From contig CALDIA010000144.1 of NCBI GenBank assembly GCA_937901455.1, positions 1-64,000 of the forward strand: a DNA stretch of 64,000 nucleotides, read 5' to 3'. This DNA is from an uncultured Bacteroidales bacterium. Its GTDB lineage: Bacteria; Bacteroidota; Bacteroidia; Bacteroidales; WCHB1-69. The notes beneath the pieces are model-generated. The model had not been told where the DNA came from, did not search any database, and worked only from the letters and a program-made list of their open reading frames with translations. Made by a program: the position numbers and the translations under genes. Positions 42,753 through 51,347 of the stretch are shown here, one piece after another; position 1 is the stretch's first letter, and every line of letters starts with the position of its first letter.

Positions 42753-43820
42753 ATGAAAAGATACCTATACTTTATAATCTCCCTGTTGTTGGCCACTCCT
42801 GCTTTGGCACAGAATGTGGATGTGACCGAGTTCTCACAGAATGTGGCATTGTCGGATTCTTTGTTCCAACCACTCACGGAAGATCACTTGCGAGTCAATG
42901 CTTACCCTACTATCTCAGAGGTGTATCAGATACCATGTTACGACCTATACAACCGATATTGGGATGTGCACCATCTCAGAAGCCAAATGCTGGAGATTCC
43001 TTTTGCTGACGACCGATTGATGCTGATTCTTGTACAGTCCGAGAACGAGCCTTTTGTGTTTCCATGCGTGTATGATGAGTTGGTGTTGCACTATGGCCTG
43101 ACAAAAAAAGGGGTTTTTCATCCTGGTATAGACCTGAAAGTGTCACCCCAGTCGTTGGTGAAGAGTTGCTTTGATGGCGTGGTGCGCATGGCGGCCGACT
43201 ATGGCGACTATGGATTGATGGTGGTGGTGCGGCACTACAATGGATTGGAGACGGTGTACGCCCATTTAGATAAGGTGTGTGTGAAGCCTGGACAAATGGT
43301 GAAGGCTGGCAATGTGATTGGTCAAACGGGCCGAAGCGGTCATGTCAGCGACGACATCCTGCATTTTGAAATCCGTTTCATGAATGAATACTTGGATCCC
43401 GAGCAGGTGATGGATGTGGAGTATGAGACGTTGATCAAGAACACACTGGTGCTGCAATCGGCCAATTTTCATATTATTCCTATAGACCAGTACAATGCCT
43501 CCAATGCACCTGTTAACAAACCGGCCAAGTTGGTGGCGCCCAAGCTGGAACCTATTCCAACACCGAGGCCCGTTAAACCAGTGGAGGTGCCTGCTTCGGT
43601 GGAACAGCCGGCGCAAAAGGATGTGAATGAGGAGTCTGCTGTTTTAGTCCCACGCCAAGAGGCGCAAGATTCTGAGGTGGAGTATTATGTCGTGAAGAAA
43701 GGAGAGGGTCTGTATAGGATTGCTATCAACCATAAGACCACGGTTGACAAGTTGATGAAGCTCAACAATATTGGCAATCCTGATCAGATTCAGGAGGGGC
43801 AGCGCCTGCGTGTGCGGTAA
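42753..43820 (+). CDS. Secreted M23 peptidase-like protein with LysM domain
   Basis: 355 residues: signal peptide MKRYLYFIISLLLATPALAQ, an M23 domain (about 110-225), a Pro/Val-rich spacer, and a C-terminal LysM (YYVVKKGEGLYRIAINHKTT to GQRLRVR) for peptidoglycan binding. The M23 zinc ligands are present (His123 and Asp127 in HPGIDLK, His204 in LHFEIR) and His171 in YAHLDK is the usual catalytic one. The first His of the HxH pair is Ile202 (DILHFE instead of HLHFE), so activity may be reduced or absent, as in M23 proteins that regulate amidases. Third gene after the flippase-like gene and rfaE2. Confidence 0.87.
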   Translation: MKRYLYFIISLLLATPALAQNVDVTEFSQNVALSDSLFQPLTEDHLRVNAYPTISEVYQIPCYDLYNRYWDVHHLRSQMLEIPFADDRLMLILVQSENEPFVFPCVYDELVLHYGLTKKGVFHPGIDLKVSPQSLVKSCFDGVVRMAADYGDYGLMVVVRHYNGLETVYAHLDKVCVKPGQMVKAGNVIGQTGRSGHVSDDILHFEIRFMNEYLDPEQVMDVEYETLIKNTLVLQSANFHIIPIDQYNASNAPVNKPAKLVAPKLEPIPTPRPVKPVEVPASVEQPAQKDVNEESAVLVPRQEAQDSEVEYYVVKKGEGLYRIAINHKTTVDKLMKLNNIGNPDQIQEGQRLRVR

Positions 43821-43825
43821 ACCGA

Positions 43826-44791
43826 TTACCAACCAAATGGATGTTCTGTCAATGGCAGTTTTGCCATGGGGTGATAGTCGCCCTTGAGTCCGACAGCTGT
43901 TGCATTGCGGATGTCATAGACTGTCTGAATGCAGGAGCGCACCTCATCGATACCAAAGCCTTGGCCAGCCATGATTTTGCGATAGCTTTCGGTGTGGAGG
44001 TCGGTGAAACCTTGGCTGAATTCCAATTGTCTGTCGCCGATAGTGATGGAGCGGTAGGTGCGTTGACCTTGTTGGGCTAATTCCAGGGGCAGGGTGTTCC
44101 CGTTGATGCTGAGGAAGTAGCGCACGCGAGCGCGTTGGAGTCGCAGAAAGCCGGCCACACGGTCGTGGGTGGCCACGTGCACGATGCTTTCCTGCACCTC
44201 CCCAAAGATGTAACTGAGCATATCGTAGAAATGGATGCCGATATTGGTGGCGATGCCGCCGCTTTTGCGAACATCACCTTTCCAAGAAGCATAATACCAA
44301 TGACCACGGGAGGTGATGTAGGTCAGGTCCACGTCATATACTTTCTGTGGGTCGCCATTTTCTATCTCTTTTTTCAATGCGACAACGGTGGGGTGGAGGC
44401 GTAGCTGCAAGATGTTGTAGATGCGATGCCCAGTCTCTTTTTCCACTTTGGCCAGCCCATCGATGTTCCAAGGGTTTAGCACGAGGGGCTTTTCGCAGAT
44501 GACATCCGTGCCTAATCGCAAGGCGTAGCGCGTATGCGAGTCGTGCAGGAAGTTGGGGGTGCACACAGACACCATGTCCAGTTGCTGGTCAGTGTTCTTC
44601 AACTTGGAGCAGTGCCGGTCGAAAAGTTCCATCTCGGTGAAGAATGAAGCATCGGTGAAGTAACTGTCGATGATGCCTACGCTGTCCGACTTGTCGTAAG
44701 CGGCCACCATGCGATTGCCAGTCTCCTTGATGGCTTTCATATGTCTGGGGGCTACGAAACCGCCCACTCCTATAATGGCGAAATTTTTCAT
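43826..44791 (-). CDS. Gfo/Idh/MocA oxidoreductase, WlbA-like
   Basis: 321-residue NAD-dependent sugar dehydrogenase. Rossmann start NFAIIGVGGFVAPRHMKAIKE, the SVCTPNFLH segment, CEKPLVLNP (catalytic Lys region) near 99-107, and the C-terminal sheet domain. The pattern resembles WlbA/WbpB, which oxidise UDP-GlcNAcA in O-antigen aminosugar synthesis. No other genes of that pathway are adjacent, so the substrate is uncertain. No promoter was recognised in the 122-bp gap to 44914. Confidence 0.83.
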   Translation of the reverse strand: MKNFAIIGVGGFVAPRHMKAIKETGNRMVAAYDKSDSVGIIDSYFTDASFFTEMELFDRHCSKLKNTDQQLDMVSVCTPNFLHDSHTRYALRLGTDVICEKPLVLNPWNIDGLAKVEKETGHRIYNILQLRLHPTVVALKKEIENGDPQKVYDVDLTYITSRGHWYYASWKGDVRKSGGIATNIGIHFYDMLSYIFGEVQESIVHVATHDRVAGFLRLQRARVRYFLSINGNTLPLELAQQGQRTYRSITIGDRQLEFSQGFTDLHTESYRKIMAGQGFGIDEVRSCIQTVYDIRNATAVGLKGDYHPMAKLPLTEHPFGW

Positions 44792-44914
44792 TATATGTTG
44801 TATTTGTTTACTGTTTGAATGAATATATTGCCGGGTCTCAATATATATTTATCTGTATTATGGACTAAATGAATGACTGTTCATGCCGTAATCGTGCAAC
44901 TATCAAGTGTTGTT

Positions 44915-47371
44915 TTACTCTCTCACGTATATTCTCGGTACTCTGTTGGAGATGGCGGTCATCATCTCATAGCTGATGCGACCGATGCGGTTGGCGGAAT
45001 CTTGCACGGTGTTGCCCTCCCCATAGACGATGACATCGTCGCCTTCGTGCACAGATAATCCTGAGACGTCCAGCATGCACATGTCCATGCATATTTTGCC
45101 AATCACGGGCACCAATTTTCCTTGCACCATTACCATGCCTTTGCCGTTGCTGAGTTCGCGGGGGTATCCGTCGGCATAACCAATGGGGATAATGGCCACC
45201 TGCATGTCGCGTGCCACTTTGTAGCTTCGACCGTAGCCGATGGTCTCACCCGCCTTTACGGTTTTTACCTGTGTGATTAGAGTTTTGAGAGTGATTACGT
45301 TATGCAGATTGGCCTGCACCTCTGGCAGGTCGGAGAAGCCATAGAGCCCGATGCCTAAGCGCACCATGTCGCATTGTGCTTCCGGAAACCGAGTGATGCC
45401 CGCAGTGTTGAGGATATGGCGCAGGATAGGGTAGCTGAAATGGCCGCATAACTCATTGGCCATTTGTGTGAAGCTTGCAATCTGTTGACGGGTGAAGTCG
45501 TCCTCCGCAGGATCGTCGGCAGCAGCCAGGTGTGAGAAGACGGATGCAATGCGCAACGTGGGATGCGTGTTGATGGTCTCTGCCAGCTTCGGCAGGTCTT
45601 CCAAGTCAAAGCCCAAACGGTGCATGCCTGTGTCAAACTTGATGTGAATGGGGAATGAGGTGATCTCAGGGTAGTCTTCCAGAATGTGGATCAGCTCTTG
45701 CAGATAGTAAAAGTTGAATATCTCAGGTTCTAAGCGGTTCTGCACCATGGCCTCAAAGCTGTGTGCTTCAGCGCCCAGTACGATAATGGGTGTCTCGATA
45801 TGGCGCTTGCGCAGACGGACACCCTCGTCGGTGTATGCCACTGCCAAGTAGTCGATGTGTTGATGTGTTAACTCATTGATGATTTCCGCATCACCCAAGC
45901 CGTACGACAAAGCCTTTACCATCGCAACCATCTTGGTTTCTTTCTTTAGGAATGATTTGAAATATTGCAGATTATGAACGATGGCAGGCAGGCTGACGTG
46001 AAGGGTCGTGAGATGGGTCTTGTGCAGCAATTGGTTCACCACCTCCTCGAAGTGGAAGCTTCGAGCTCCCTTGATTAGGATGGCCTCATAGACGAAGGAG
46101 TGTGCAGGCAGATGCGCCAGCAAGGCTCCTGTGTCTGGATAGAAATACTGCTGCTCTATATGGAAAAGATCCTGATGCTGCGAAAAGGCGTGCCCCACGG
46201 CAATCAACTTGCGGATATGGTGTTGTCGCATTAGGGCATCCAATTGCTGGTAGTCGTCAGGCTGCAGCTTGCCAGCCTGTTCAAAGTCGGAAATGATGAG
46301 CGTTTTGTCTGCCAACTGGGTTTGTGTGTCCAGATAGTTGAGGGCCACCGACAGAGAGGTGCGGTCCAGGCTGTAGGTGTCATCAATGATGAGCGAGTGT
46401 TGCTTGCCCTCTTGGATAGCCATGCGCATGTGCACGGGAGTAAGCCGTGACAGGCGTTCGCAGATAGTCACTGGCGCATAACCCAGCACCAGCATCGTGA
46501 CAATGACATGGCAAGCATTCTCAATGGAGGCGGCATCCACAAAAGGTATGAGGTAGGTGTGATTTTGTATGCTGACAAAGGTACTGTTGTTCAGGTGCCC
46601 CTCATTTGAGATGATAAAGTCGGCCTCGCCGTGCCCCCACGACACGCTTTTCATATGAGCGTACGCCGGTTCTGACAAAACCCGTTGGATGAGCGGGTCA
46701 TCGTTGTGGAAGATGATAGTCTGGGCATGCTGGAAGAGCAACAGTTTTTCGCGAAGTTTTTGTTCCATGCTCTCGAAGAACTGAGCATGAGCCATGCCGA
46801 TATTGGTGAGCACGCCGAGGGTGGGGGCGATGATGTCAGCAATGCGGGCCATTTCCCCAGGGCGCGAGATGCCAGCTTCAAAGATGCCGATTGAATGCTC
46901 CGGGCGCATTTGCCACACGGAAAGCGGCACGCCCACTTGGGAGTTGTAACTGTCAGGACTCTTCACCACATGATGCTCCGGAGCCAGCAGGGTGCCCAAC
47001 CACTCCTTGACAACCGTTTTGCCGTTGCTACCCGTGATGCCGATGACAGGAATGCGGAATTGCTCGCGATGGAGACGGGCAACCTGCTGAAGCGCTGCAA
47101 TGGTGTCACCCACCTGCAAGAAATTGCACTTCGACAATGAAGAAAATGCGTAAATAGGCTCCGTGATGACGAAATTGCACACCCCCTTTTCTGCCAATTC
47201 TTGTATGTATCTATGTCCATCCCCATGCTTTGTGCGGATTGCAAAGAAGATGGACCCGGATGGGTTGACTACCTTCCTGCTGTCGATACAAAGGTTTTGT
47301 ATGGCCGCTTCAGGAGCGGGAATGGCTTTGTCAAGACAGGCAAGCTGTGATGATAGATTCGCAATAGTCAT
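44915..47371 (-). CDS. MurF-like ligase fused to alanine racemase
   Basis: 818-residue fusion known from Bacteroidetes. The N-terminal 440 residues are a Mur ligase: GITGSNGKTVVKEW P-loop, NSQVGVPLSVW, FEAGISRPGEM, TNIGMAHAQFF. The usual MurF signature DxYNANPxS reads DDTYSLDRTSLSVAL. The C-terminal 370 residues are alanine racemase: VAMVKALSYGLG with the PLP lysine, IHIKFDTGMHRLGF, YGRSYKV, and GKICMDMCMLDVS. It should make D-Ala; the ligase half duplicates the stand-alone MurF at 18960. The start at 47371 follows a perfect -7 element that overlaps the longer frame. Confidence 0.92.
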   Translation of the reverse strand: MTIANLSSQLACLDKAIPAPEAAIQNLCIDSRKVVNPSGSIFFAIRTKHGDGHRYIQELAEKGVCNFVITEPIYAFSSLSKCNFLQVGDTIAALQQVARLHREQFRIPVIGITGSNGKTVVKEWLGTLLAPEHHVVKSPDSYNSQVGVPLSVWQMRPEHSIGIFEAGISRPGEMARIADIIAPTLGVLTNIGMAHAQFFESMEQKLREKLLLFQHAQTIIFHNDDPLIQRVLSEPAYAHMKSVSWGHGEADFIISNEGHLNNSTFVSIQNHTYLIPFVDAASIENACHVIVTMLVLGYAPVTICERLSRLTPVHMRMAIQEGKQHSLIIDDTYSLDRTSLSVALNYLDTQTQLADKTLIISDFEQAGKLQPDDYQQLDALMRQHHIRKLIAVGHAFSQHQDLFHIEQQYFYPDTGALLAHLPAHSFVYEAILIKGARSFHFEEVVNQLLHKTHLTTLHVSLPAIVHNLQYFKSFLKKETKMVAMVKALSYGLGDAEIINELTHQHIDYLAVAYTDEGVRLRKRHIETPIIVLGAEAHSFEAMVQNRLEPEIFNFYYLQELIHILEDYPEITSFPIHIKFDTGMHRLGFDLEDLPKLAETINTHPTLRIASVFSHLAAADDPAEDDFTRQQIASFTQMANELCGHFSYPILRHILNTAGITRFPEAQCDMVRLGIGLYGFSDLPEVQANLHNVITLKTLITQVKTVKAGETIGYGRSYKVARDMQVAIIPIGYADGYPRELSNGKGMVMVQGKLVPVIGKICMDMCMLDVSGLSVHEGDDVIVYGEGNTVQDSANRIGRISYEMMTAISNRVPRIYVRE

Positions 47372-47391
47372 AGCATAAATAAATAACGGCT

Positions 47392-47400
47392 GCAAAGGTA
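47392..47400 (-). promoter_or_regulatory. murF-alr promoter -7 element
   Basis: TACCTTTGC on the minus strand, 20 bp before the ATG at 47371; it overlaps the alternative ATG at 47395, which is rejected. Confidence 0.65.
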
Positions 47401-47445
47401 TAAAATATTTTTTTGAGAGAGTGTGATTTTATTCAGAAAAAAGTG

Positions 47446-47454
47446 TATTTTTGC
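47446..47454 (+). promoter_or_regulatory. rpmE2 promoter -7 element
   Basis: TATTTTTGC, 37 bp before the ATG at 47492. Confidence 0.6.
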
Positions 47455-47491
47455 CGTCCAAATTTTAGAGCAAATAATAACACATAAGAAG

Positions 47492-47755
47492 ATGAAAAAA
47501 GATATCCATCCTAAAGAGTATAGAACAGTGGTTTTCAAAGACATGTCAAATGATTACGCTTTCTTGACCAAGTCCACTGTCAACACGAAAGATACCATTC
47601 AATGGGAAGACGGAAATGAATATCCGTTAGTGAAATTAGAGATTTCCAACACGTCACACCCGTTTTTCACCGGCAAGATGAAACTGGTTGACACGGCTGG
47701 TCGTGTGGATAAGTTCCGCAACAAATACGCTCGTCATTTTGATAGCAAAAAGTAA
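47492..47755 (+). CDS. rpmE2: 50S ribosomal protein L31 type B
   Basis: 87 residues ([50 protein letters not shown]). It lacks the zinc-binding cysteines of type A L31, so it is the zinc-independent form. In many bacteria the two forms are swapped on zinc limitation; whether a type A copy exists is not visible here. The ATG at 47492 is chosen; the longer frame includes the promoter. Confidence 0.94.
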   Translation: MKKDIHPKEYRTVVFKDMSNDYAFLTKSTVNTKDTIQWEDGNEYPLVKLEISNTSHPFFTGKMKLVDTAGRVDKFRNKYARHFDSKK

Positions 47756-47776
47756 GGAATAAACAATATTTTTTTA

Positions 47777-47785
47777 TATTTTTGC
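47777..47785 (+). promoter_or_regulatory. lon promoter -7 element
   Basis: TATTTTTGC, 56 bp before the chosen lon ATG. Its last base is the first base of a terminator-like hairpin. Confidence 0.6.
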
Positions 47786-47826
47786 TGACCTTTTTTCTGT
47801 GTAGGAGAGAAGGTCAGTTTTTTTTT
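47785..47826 (+). terminator. Terminator-like hairpin in the rpmE2-lon gap
   Basis: An 8-bp perfect stem (CTGACCTT with AAGGTCAG, 17-base loop) followed by nine Ts. It would terminate read-through from rpmE2. Transcripts from the lon promoter should start at about the first arm, so they would form it only partly or not at all. Confidence 0.7.
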
Positions 47827-47841
47827 GTTAAGTTTTTGGAA

Positions 47842-50271
47842 ATGAAAGAAATATTATTGTTGGATGAGATTATGAATAGTGAAGCGAATTTTATACCATT
47901 GTTCTCGTTGGAAGATGAAAGGAAGATCAGAGACGAGCAGGTGCCTGATGATGTGGCCCTGTTGCCTTTGAGAAATACCTTGCTGTTTCCAGGGATGGTG
48001 ATACCCATCAATGTAGGGCGTACCAAGTCGATACGGCTAGCTCAGGAATATGCCCACAAAAACGAGCCGATTGGTGTGATAGCCCAACGCACGAATGATG
48101 TCGAAGAGCCTACCATTGAAGATCTTTATAAGGTTGGTACATTGGCTCATATCCTTAAGTATATATCCATGCCCGATGGTGGTGTTACCATCATCGTGCA
48201 GGGGGTCAAACGTTTCAATGTGGAAGAACTTACACAGGTGGAACCTTATTTCAGATGCAGGGTTACCCCATTCCAAACCAATGACTTTGACTCCGATGTG
48301 CTGCAAGGTGAGACATTCCAGGCCACCCTCTCTTCTATCAAAGATGTGGCCAATCGCATGCTGCATGTCAGCAATAATATGCCCCGCGAGGCTGCATTTG
48401 CCTTGAAGAATATCGAAAGTCACGTCTTCCTGCTGAATTTTCTGGCTACGAACCTCTCTATTTCTGTGGAAGAGAAACAGAAGTTGTTGGAAGTGCCCGA
48501 CATCCAGCTCCGCGCCAATATGATTCTGTCGCATCTGCACCGCGACTTGCAAATGTTAGAGTTGAAAAGCCAGATTCAGGATAAGTCGCGTCGTGAGATG
48601 GACAAGCAGCAGCGCGAGTATTTCCTGAACCAACAGATTAAGACTATACAGGAGGAGCTTGGCGGTTCCCCTATGGAAAAGGATTACCAGTCGTTGGTGG
48701 AGCGTGCTGAGAAGAAGAAATGGGATGAAGAGACAGCTAATCGTTTTTATAAGGAGTTGGAGAAGTTGCAGCGCACCAATGTGATGGCCCCCGATTATGC
48801 CATCCAACTCAACTATCTGGATCTGTATGTGGAATTGCCTTGGAATGAATATAGCAAGGACAACTTCGATTTGGTCAAGGCACGAAAGATTCTGGATAAG
48901 GATCATTATGGGCTATACAAAGTCAAGGACCGCATTTTGGAGCATCTGGCGGTTTTGTCTATGCGCAAGGACATGCGTGCGCCGATACTCTGTCTGGTTG
49001 GCCCTCCTGGAGTGGGTAAGACATCCTTGGGCCGCTCTATTGCCAACGCCATAGGTCGCAAGTATGTACGCATCTCTTTGGGTGGCTTGCGCGACGAGTC
49101 TGAGATTCGCGGTCATCGCAAGACCTACATTGGAGCCATGCCCGGTCGTATTGTACAGAATCTGCGCAAGGCTGGCTATGCCAACCCGGTGTTCGTGTTG
49201 GACGAGATCGACAAGGTGATAGGCGCAAATGTGCAGGGAGACCCGTCCGCCGCCTTGCTTGAGGTAATGGATCCTGAACAGAACAGCACCTTCTACGATA
49301 ACTATTTAGAGACCTCCTTTGATCTCTCCAAGGTGCTCTTTATCGCCACGGCAAACTCGTTGTCGAGCATTCATCCGGCGCTGTTGGACAGAATGGAGAT
49401 TATTGAGCTGTCTGGCTATGTGGCTGAAGAAAAGGTGCAGATTGCCATGCATCATTTGATTCCCAAACAGCTTAAAGAACATGGGTTGAAAAAGCGCCAG
49501 CTTGAGTTTCCGGAGGATACGGTCAAGGAGATCATCCAATCGTACACGCGGGAGGCGGGGGTTCGTAACTTGGAACGCAATATCGCCAAGGTGATTCGGA
49601 AGCATACGGTGGAGATTGTAAAGCACACTCCGCATCTGAAGAAGACTATTGACGTGTCCGACTTACAAGATCTGTTAGGTACACCTCCATACCTGTCCGA
49701 CAAGCGGGTTGACCATACGGTACCTGGTGTTGCCACTGGTTTGGCATGGACTGCTGTAGGCGGCGAGATCCTATTCGTGGAGGCAGTTACCAGTCCTGGC
49801 AAGGAGGGCCTGACCATGACCGGACAGTTGGGCGAAGTGATGAAGGAGTCGGCTACTATTGCATACGAGTTCTTGAAAGCTCATGCCTCCGAGTATGGTA
49901 TTGAGCCATCTGCCTTTGAGCAAAACAAGGTCCACGTACACGTTCCCGAAGGCGCCACTCCCAAGGATGGCCCTTCGGCAGGCATTACCATACTTACAGC
50001 GTTAGTCTCAGCGTTCACGAAAATTCCAGTTCGCGATGATATTGCTATGACGGGAGAGATTACCTTGCGTGGACAGATTCTGCCTGTAGGAGGCATCAAG
50101 GACAAGATATTGGCCGCCAAACGTCAGCATATTGACCAGATTATATTGCCCGCTGAGAACAAAAAGGATATTGATGAGATAGAGGATGTCTATATCAAAG
50201 GCATGCAATTCCACTATTTCTCTTCTATGCAGAAGGCCGTTTCGTTTAATTTTAAAGGACAATTTGAATAA
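47842..50271 (+). CDS. lon: ATP-dependent protease Lon
   Basis: 809-residue cytoplasmic AAA+ serine protease that degrades misfolded and regulatory proteins. N-terminal substrate domain ([21 protein letters not shown]), Walker [12 protein letters not shown], Walker [11 protein letters not shown], and the C-terminal protease with the catalytic Ser in [11 protein letters not shown] and Lys in [15 protein letters not shown] at 47842 ([14 protein letters not shown]) chosen; ATG at 47872 is an alternative and the frame start at 47782 lies in the promoter. The stop overlaps the meaB ATG (TAATG). Confidence 0.95.
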   Translation: MKEILLLDEIMNSEANFIPLFSLEDERKIRDEQVPDDVALLPLRNTLLFPGMVIPINVGRTKSIRLAQEYAHKNEPIGVIAQRTNDVEEPTIEDLYKVGTLAHILKYISMPDGGVTIIVQGVKRFNVEELTQVEPYFRCRVTPFQTNDFDSDVLQGETFQATLSSIKDVANRMLHVSNNMPREAAFALKNIESHVFLLNFLATNLSISVEEKQKLLEVPDIQLRANMILSHLHRDLQMLELKSQIQDKSRREMDKQQREYFLNQQIKTIQEELGGSPMEKDYQSLVERAEKKKWDEETANRFYKELEKLQRTNVMAPDYAIQLNYLDLYVELPWNEYSKDNFDLVKARKILDKDHYGLYKVKDRILEHLAVLSMRKDMRAPILCLVGPPGVGKTSLGRSIANAIGRKYVRISLGGLRDESEIRGHRKTYIGAMPGRIVQNLRKAGYANPVFVLDEIDKVIGANVQGDPSAALLEVMDPEQNSTFYDNYLETSFDLSKVLFIATANSLSSIHPALLDRMEIIELSGYVAEEKVQIAMHHLIPKQLKEHGLKKRQLEFPEDTVKEIIQSYTREAGVRNLERNIAKVIRKHTVEIVKHTPHLKKTIDVSDLQDLLGTPPYLSDKRVDHTVPGVATGLAWTAVGGEILFVEAVTSPGKEGLTMTGQLGEVMKESATIAYEFLKAHASEYGIEPSAFEQNKVHVHVPEGATPKDGPSAGITILTALVSAFTKIPVRDDIAMTGEITLRGQILPVGGIKDKILAAKRQHIDQIILPAENKKDIDEIEDVYIKGMQFHYFSSMQKAVSFNFKGQFE

Positions 50272-51347
50272 TGGAGCGTTTTTTTCAATCAGCCTTGACG
50301 GAGCGAGAGGGGGTGGAACAGCCCGTGTCGGTGAACCCGAATCTGATTCGCAAAAAGCGTAAGGATTTGTCGGTGGATGACTATGTGGCAGGTATTCTTG
50401 GTGGAGATTGGATGGTGTTGAGCAGGGCAATTACCATGATAGAGAGTGCCAATGTGGCACACTTGCAGATGGCCCAGGATGTTATTGAGCGTTGTCTGCC
50501 CTATGCGGGAAACTCTTTCCGTGTTGGCATCACAGGGGTCCCTGGCGTGGGGAAGAGCACGTTCATAGAGACTTTCGGCAATATGTTGACCGAGATGGGG
50601 CACAAGGTGGCAGTGTTGGCAATCGATCCAAGTAGCGAGCGCTCCAAGGGTAGCATTTTGGGAGACAAGACGCGAATGGAGACACTCTCCGTCAATCCGA
50701 AAGCCTTTATACGCCCGTCACCGTCTGGGAGTACCCTGGGCGGGGTTGCACGCAAAACTCGCGAATCCATCATTCTTTGCGAAGCCTCCGGCTATGACAT
50801 CATCATTGTGGAAACCGTGGGCGTTGGACAGTCTGAAACAGCTGTCAAGTCAATGGTGGACTTTTTTCTCCTATTGATGCTTGCTGGCGCGGGCGATGAA
50901 CTGCAAGGCATTAAACGCGGTATCATGGAGATGGCTGATGCACTGGTCATTAATAAGGCTGATGGTGACAACAAACGTAAGGCAATTCAGGCCCAATCAC
51001 AATATAAAGCAGCCCTGAAATTATTTCCCCAGCCAGAAAGCCAATGGACAGTGCCTGTGGAGGTGTGCTCTGCCCTCGAAAATGTGGCTGTGGACAAAGT
51101 ATGGGAGATTATGACCCGTTATGAGACCCATACCAAAGGCAATGGCTTTTTTGAACGGAACAGAACCAACCAATTGGTCAATATCTTCTACAATTGGATA
51201 CAGTTCACTCTCCAGAACAATTTCTATAACCGAACCTTTACCCAACAGGAGATAGAACGCCTATTGCCCTTGATACGTCTCCGCAAAATCTCTCCCTACA
51301 AAGCCGCTACTCTGTTGATAGACGAAGTCGCCAAGACTACTGACTGA
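50271..51347 (+). CDS. meaB: Methylmalonyl-CoA mutase-associated GTPase MeaB
   Basis: 358-residue G3E-family GTPase that guards and reloads B12-dependent methylmalonyl-CoA mutase, used in propionate metabolism. Walker A GVPGVGKSTF near 87-96, LAIDPSSERSKGSILGDKTRM near 117-137, IVETVGVGQSE (Walker B/switch II) near 184, NKADGDN near 228. mutA and mutB are not in the window. Coupled to lon by TAATG; its end overlaps the convergent amidase gene by 11 bp. Confidence 0.93.
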   Translation: MERFFQSALTEREGVEQPVSVNPNLIRKKRKDLSVDDYVAGILGGDWMVLSRAITMIESANVAHLQMAQDVIERCLPYAGNSFRVGITGVPGVGKSTFIETFGNMLTEMGHKVAVLAIDPSSERSKGSILGDKTRMETLSVNPKAFIRPSPSGSTLGGVARKTRESIILCEASGYDIIIVETVGVGQSETAVKSMVDFFLLLMLAGAGDELQGIKRGIMEMADALVINKADGDNKRKAIQAQSQYKAALKLFPQPESQWTVPVEVCSALENVAVDKVWEIMTRYETHTKGNGFFERNRTNQLVNIFYNWIQFTLQNNFYNRTFTQQEIERLLPLIRLRKISPYKAATLLIDEVAKTTD

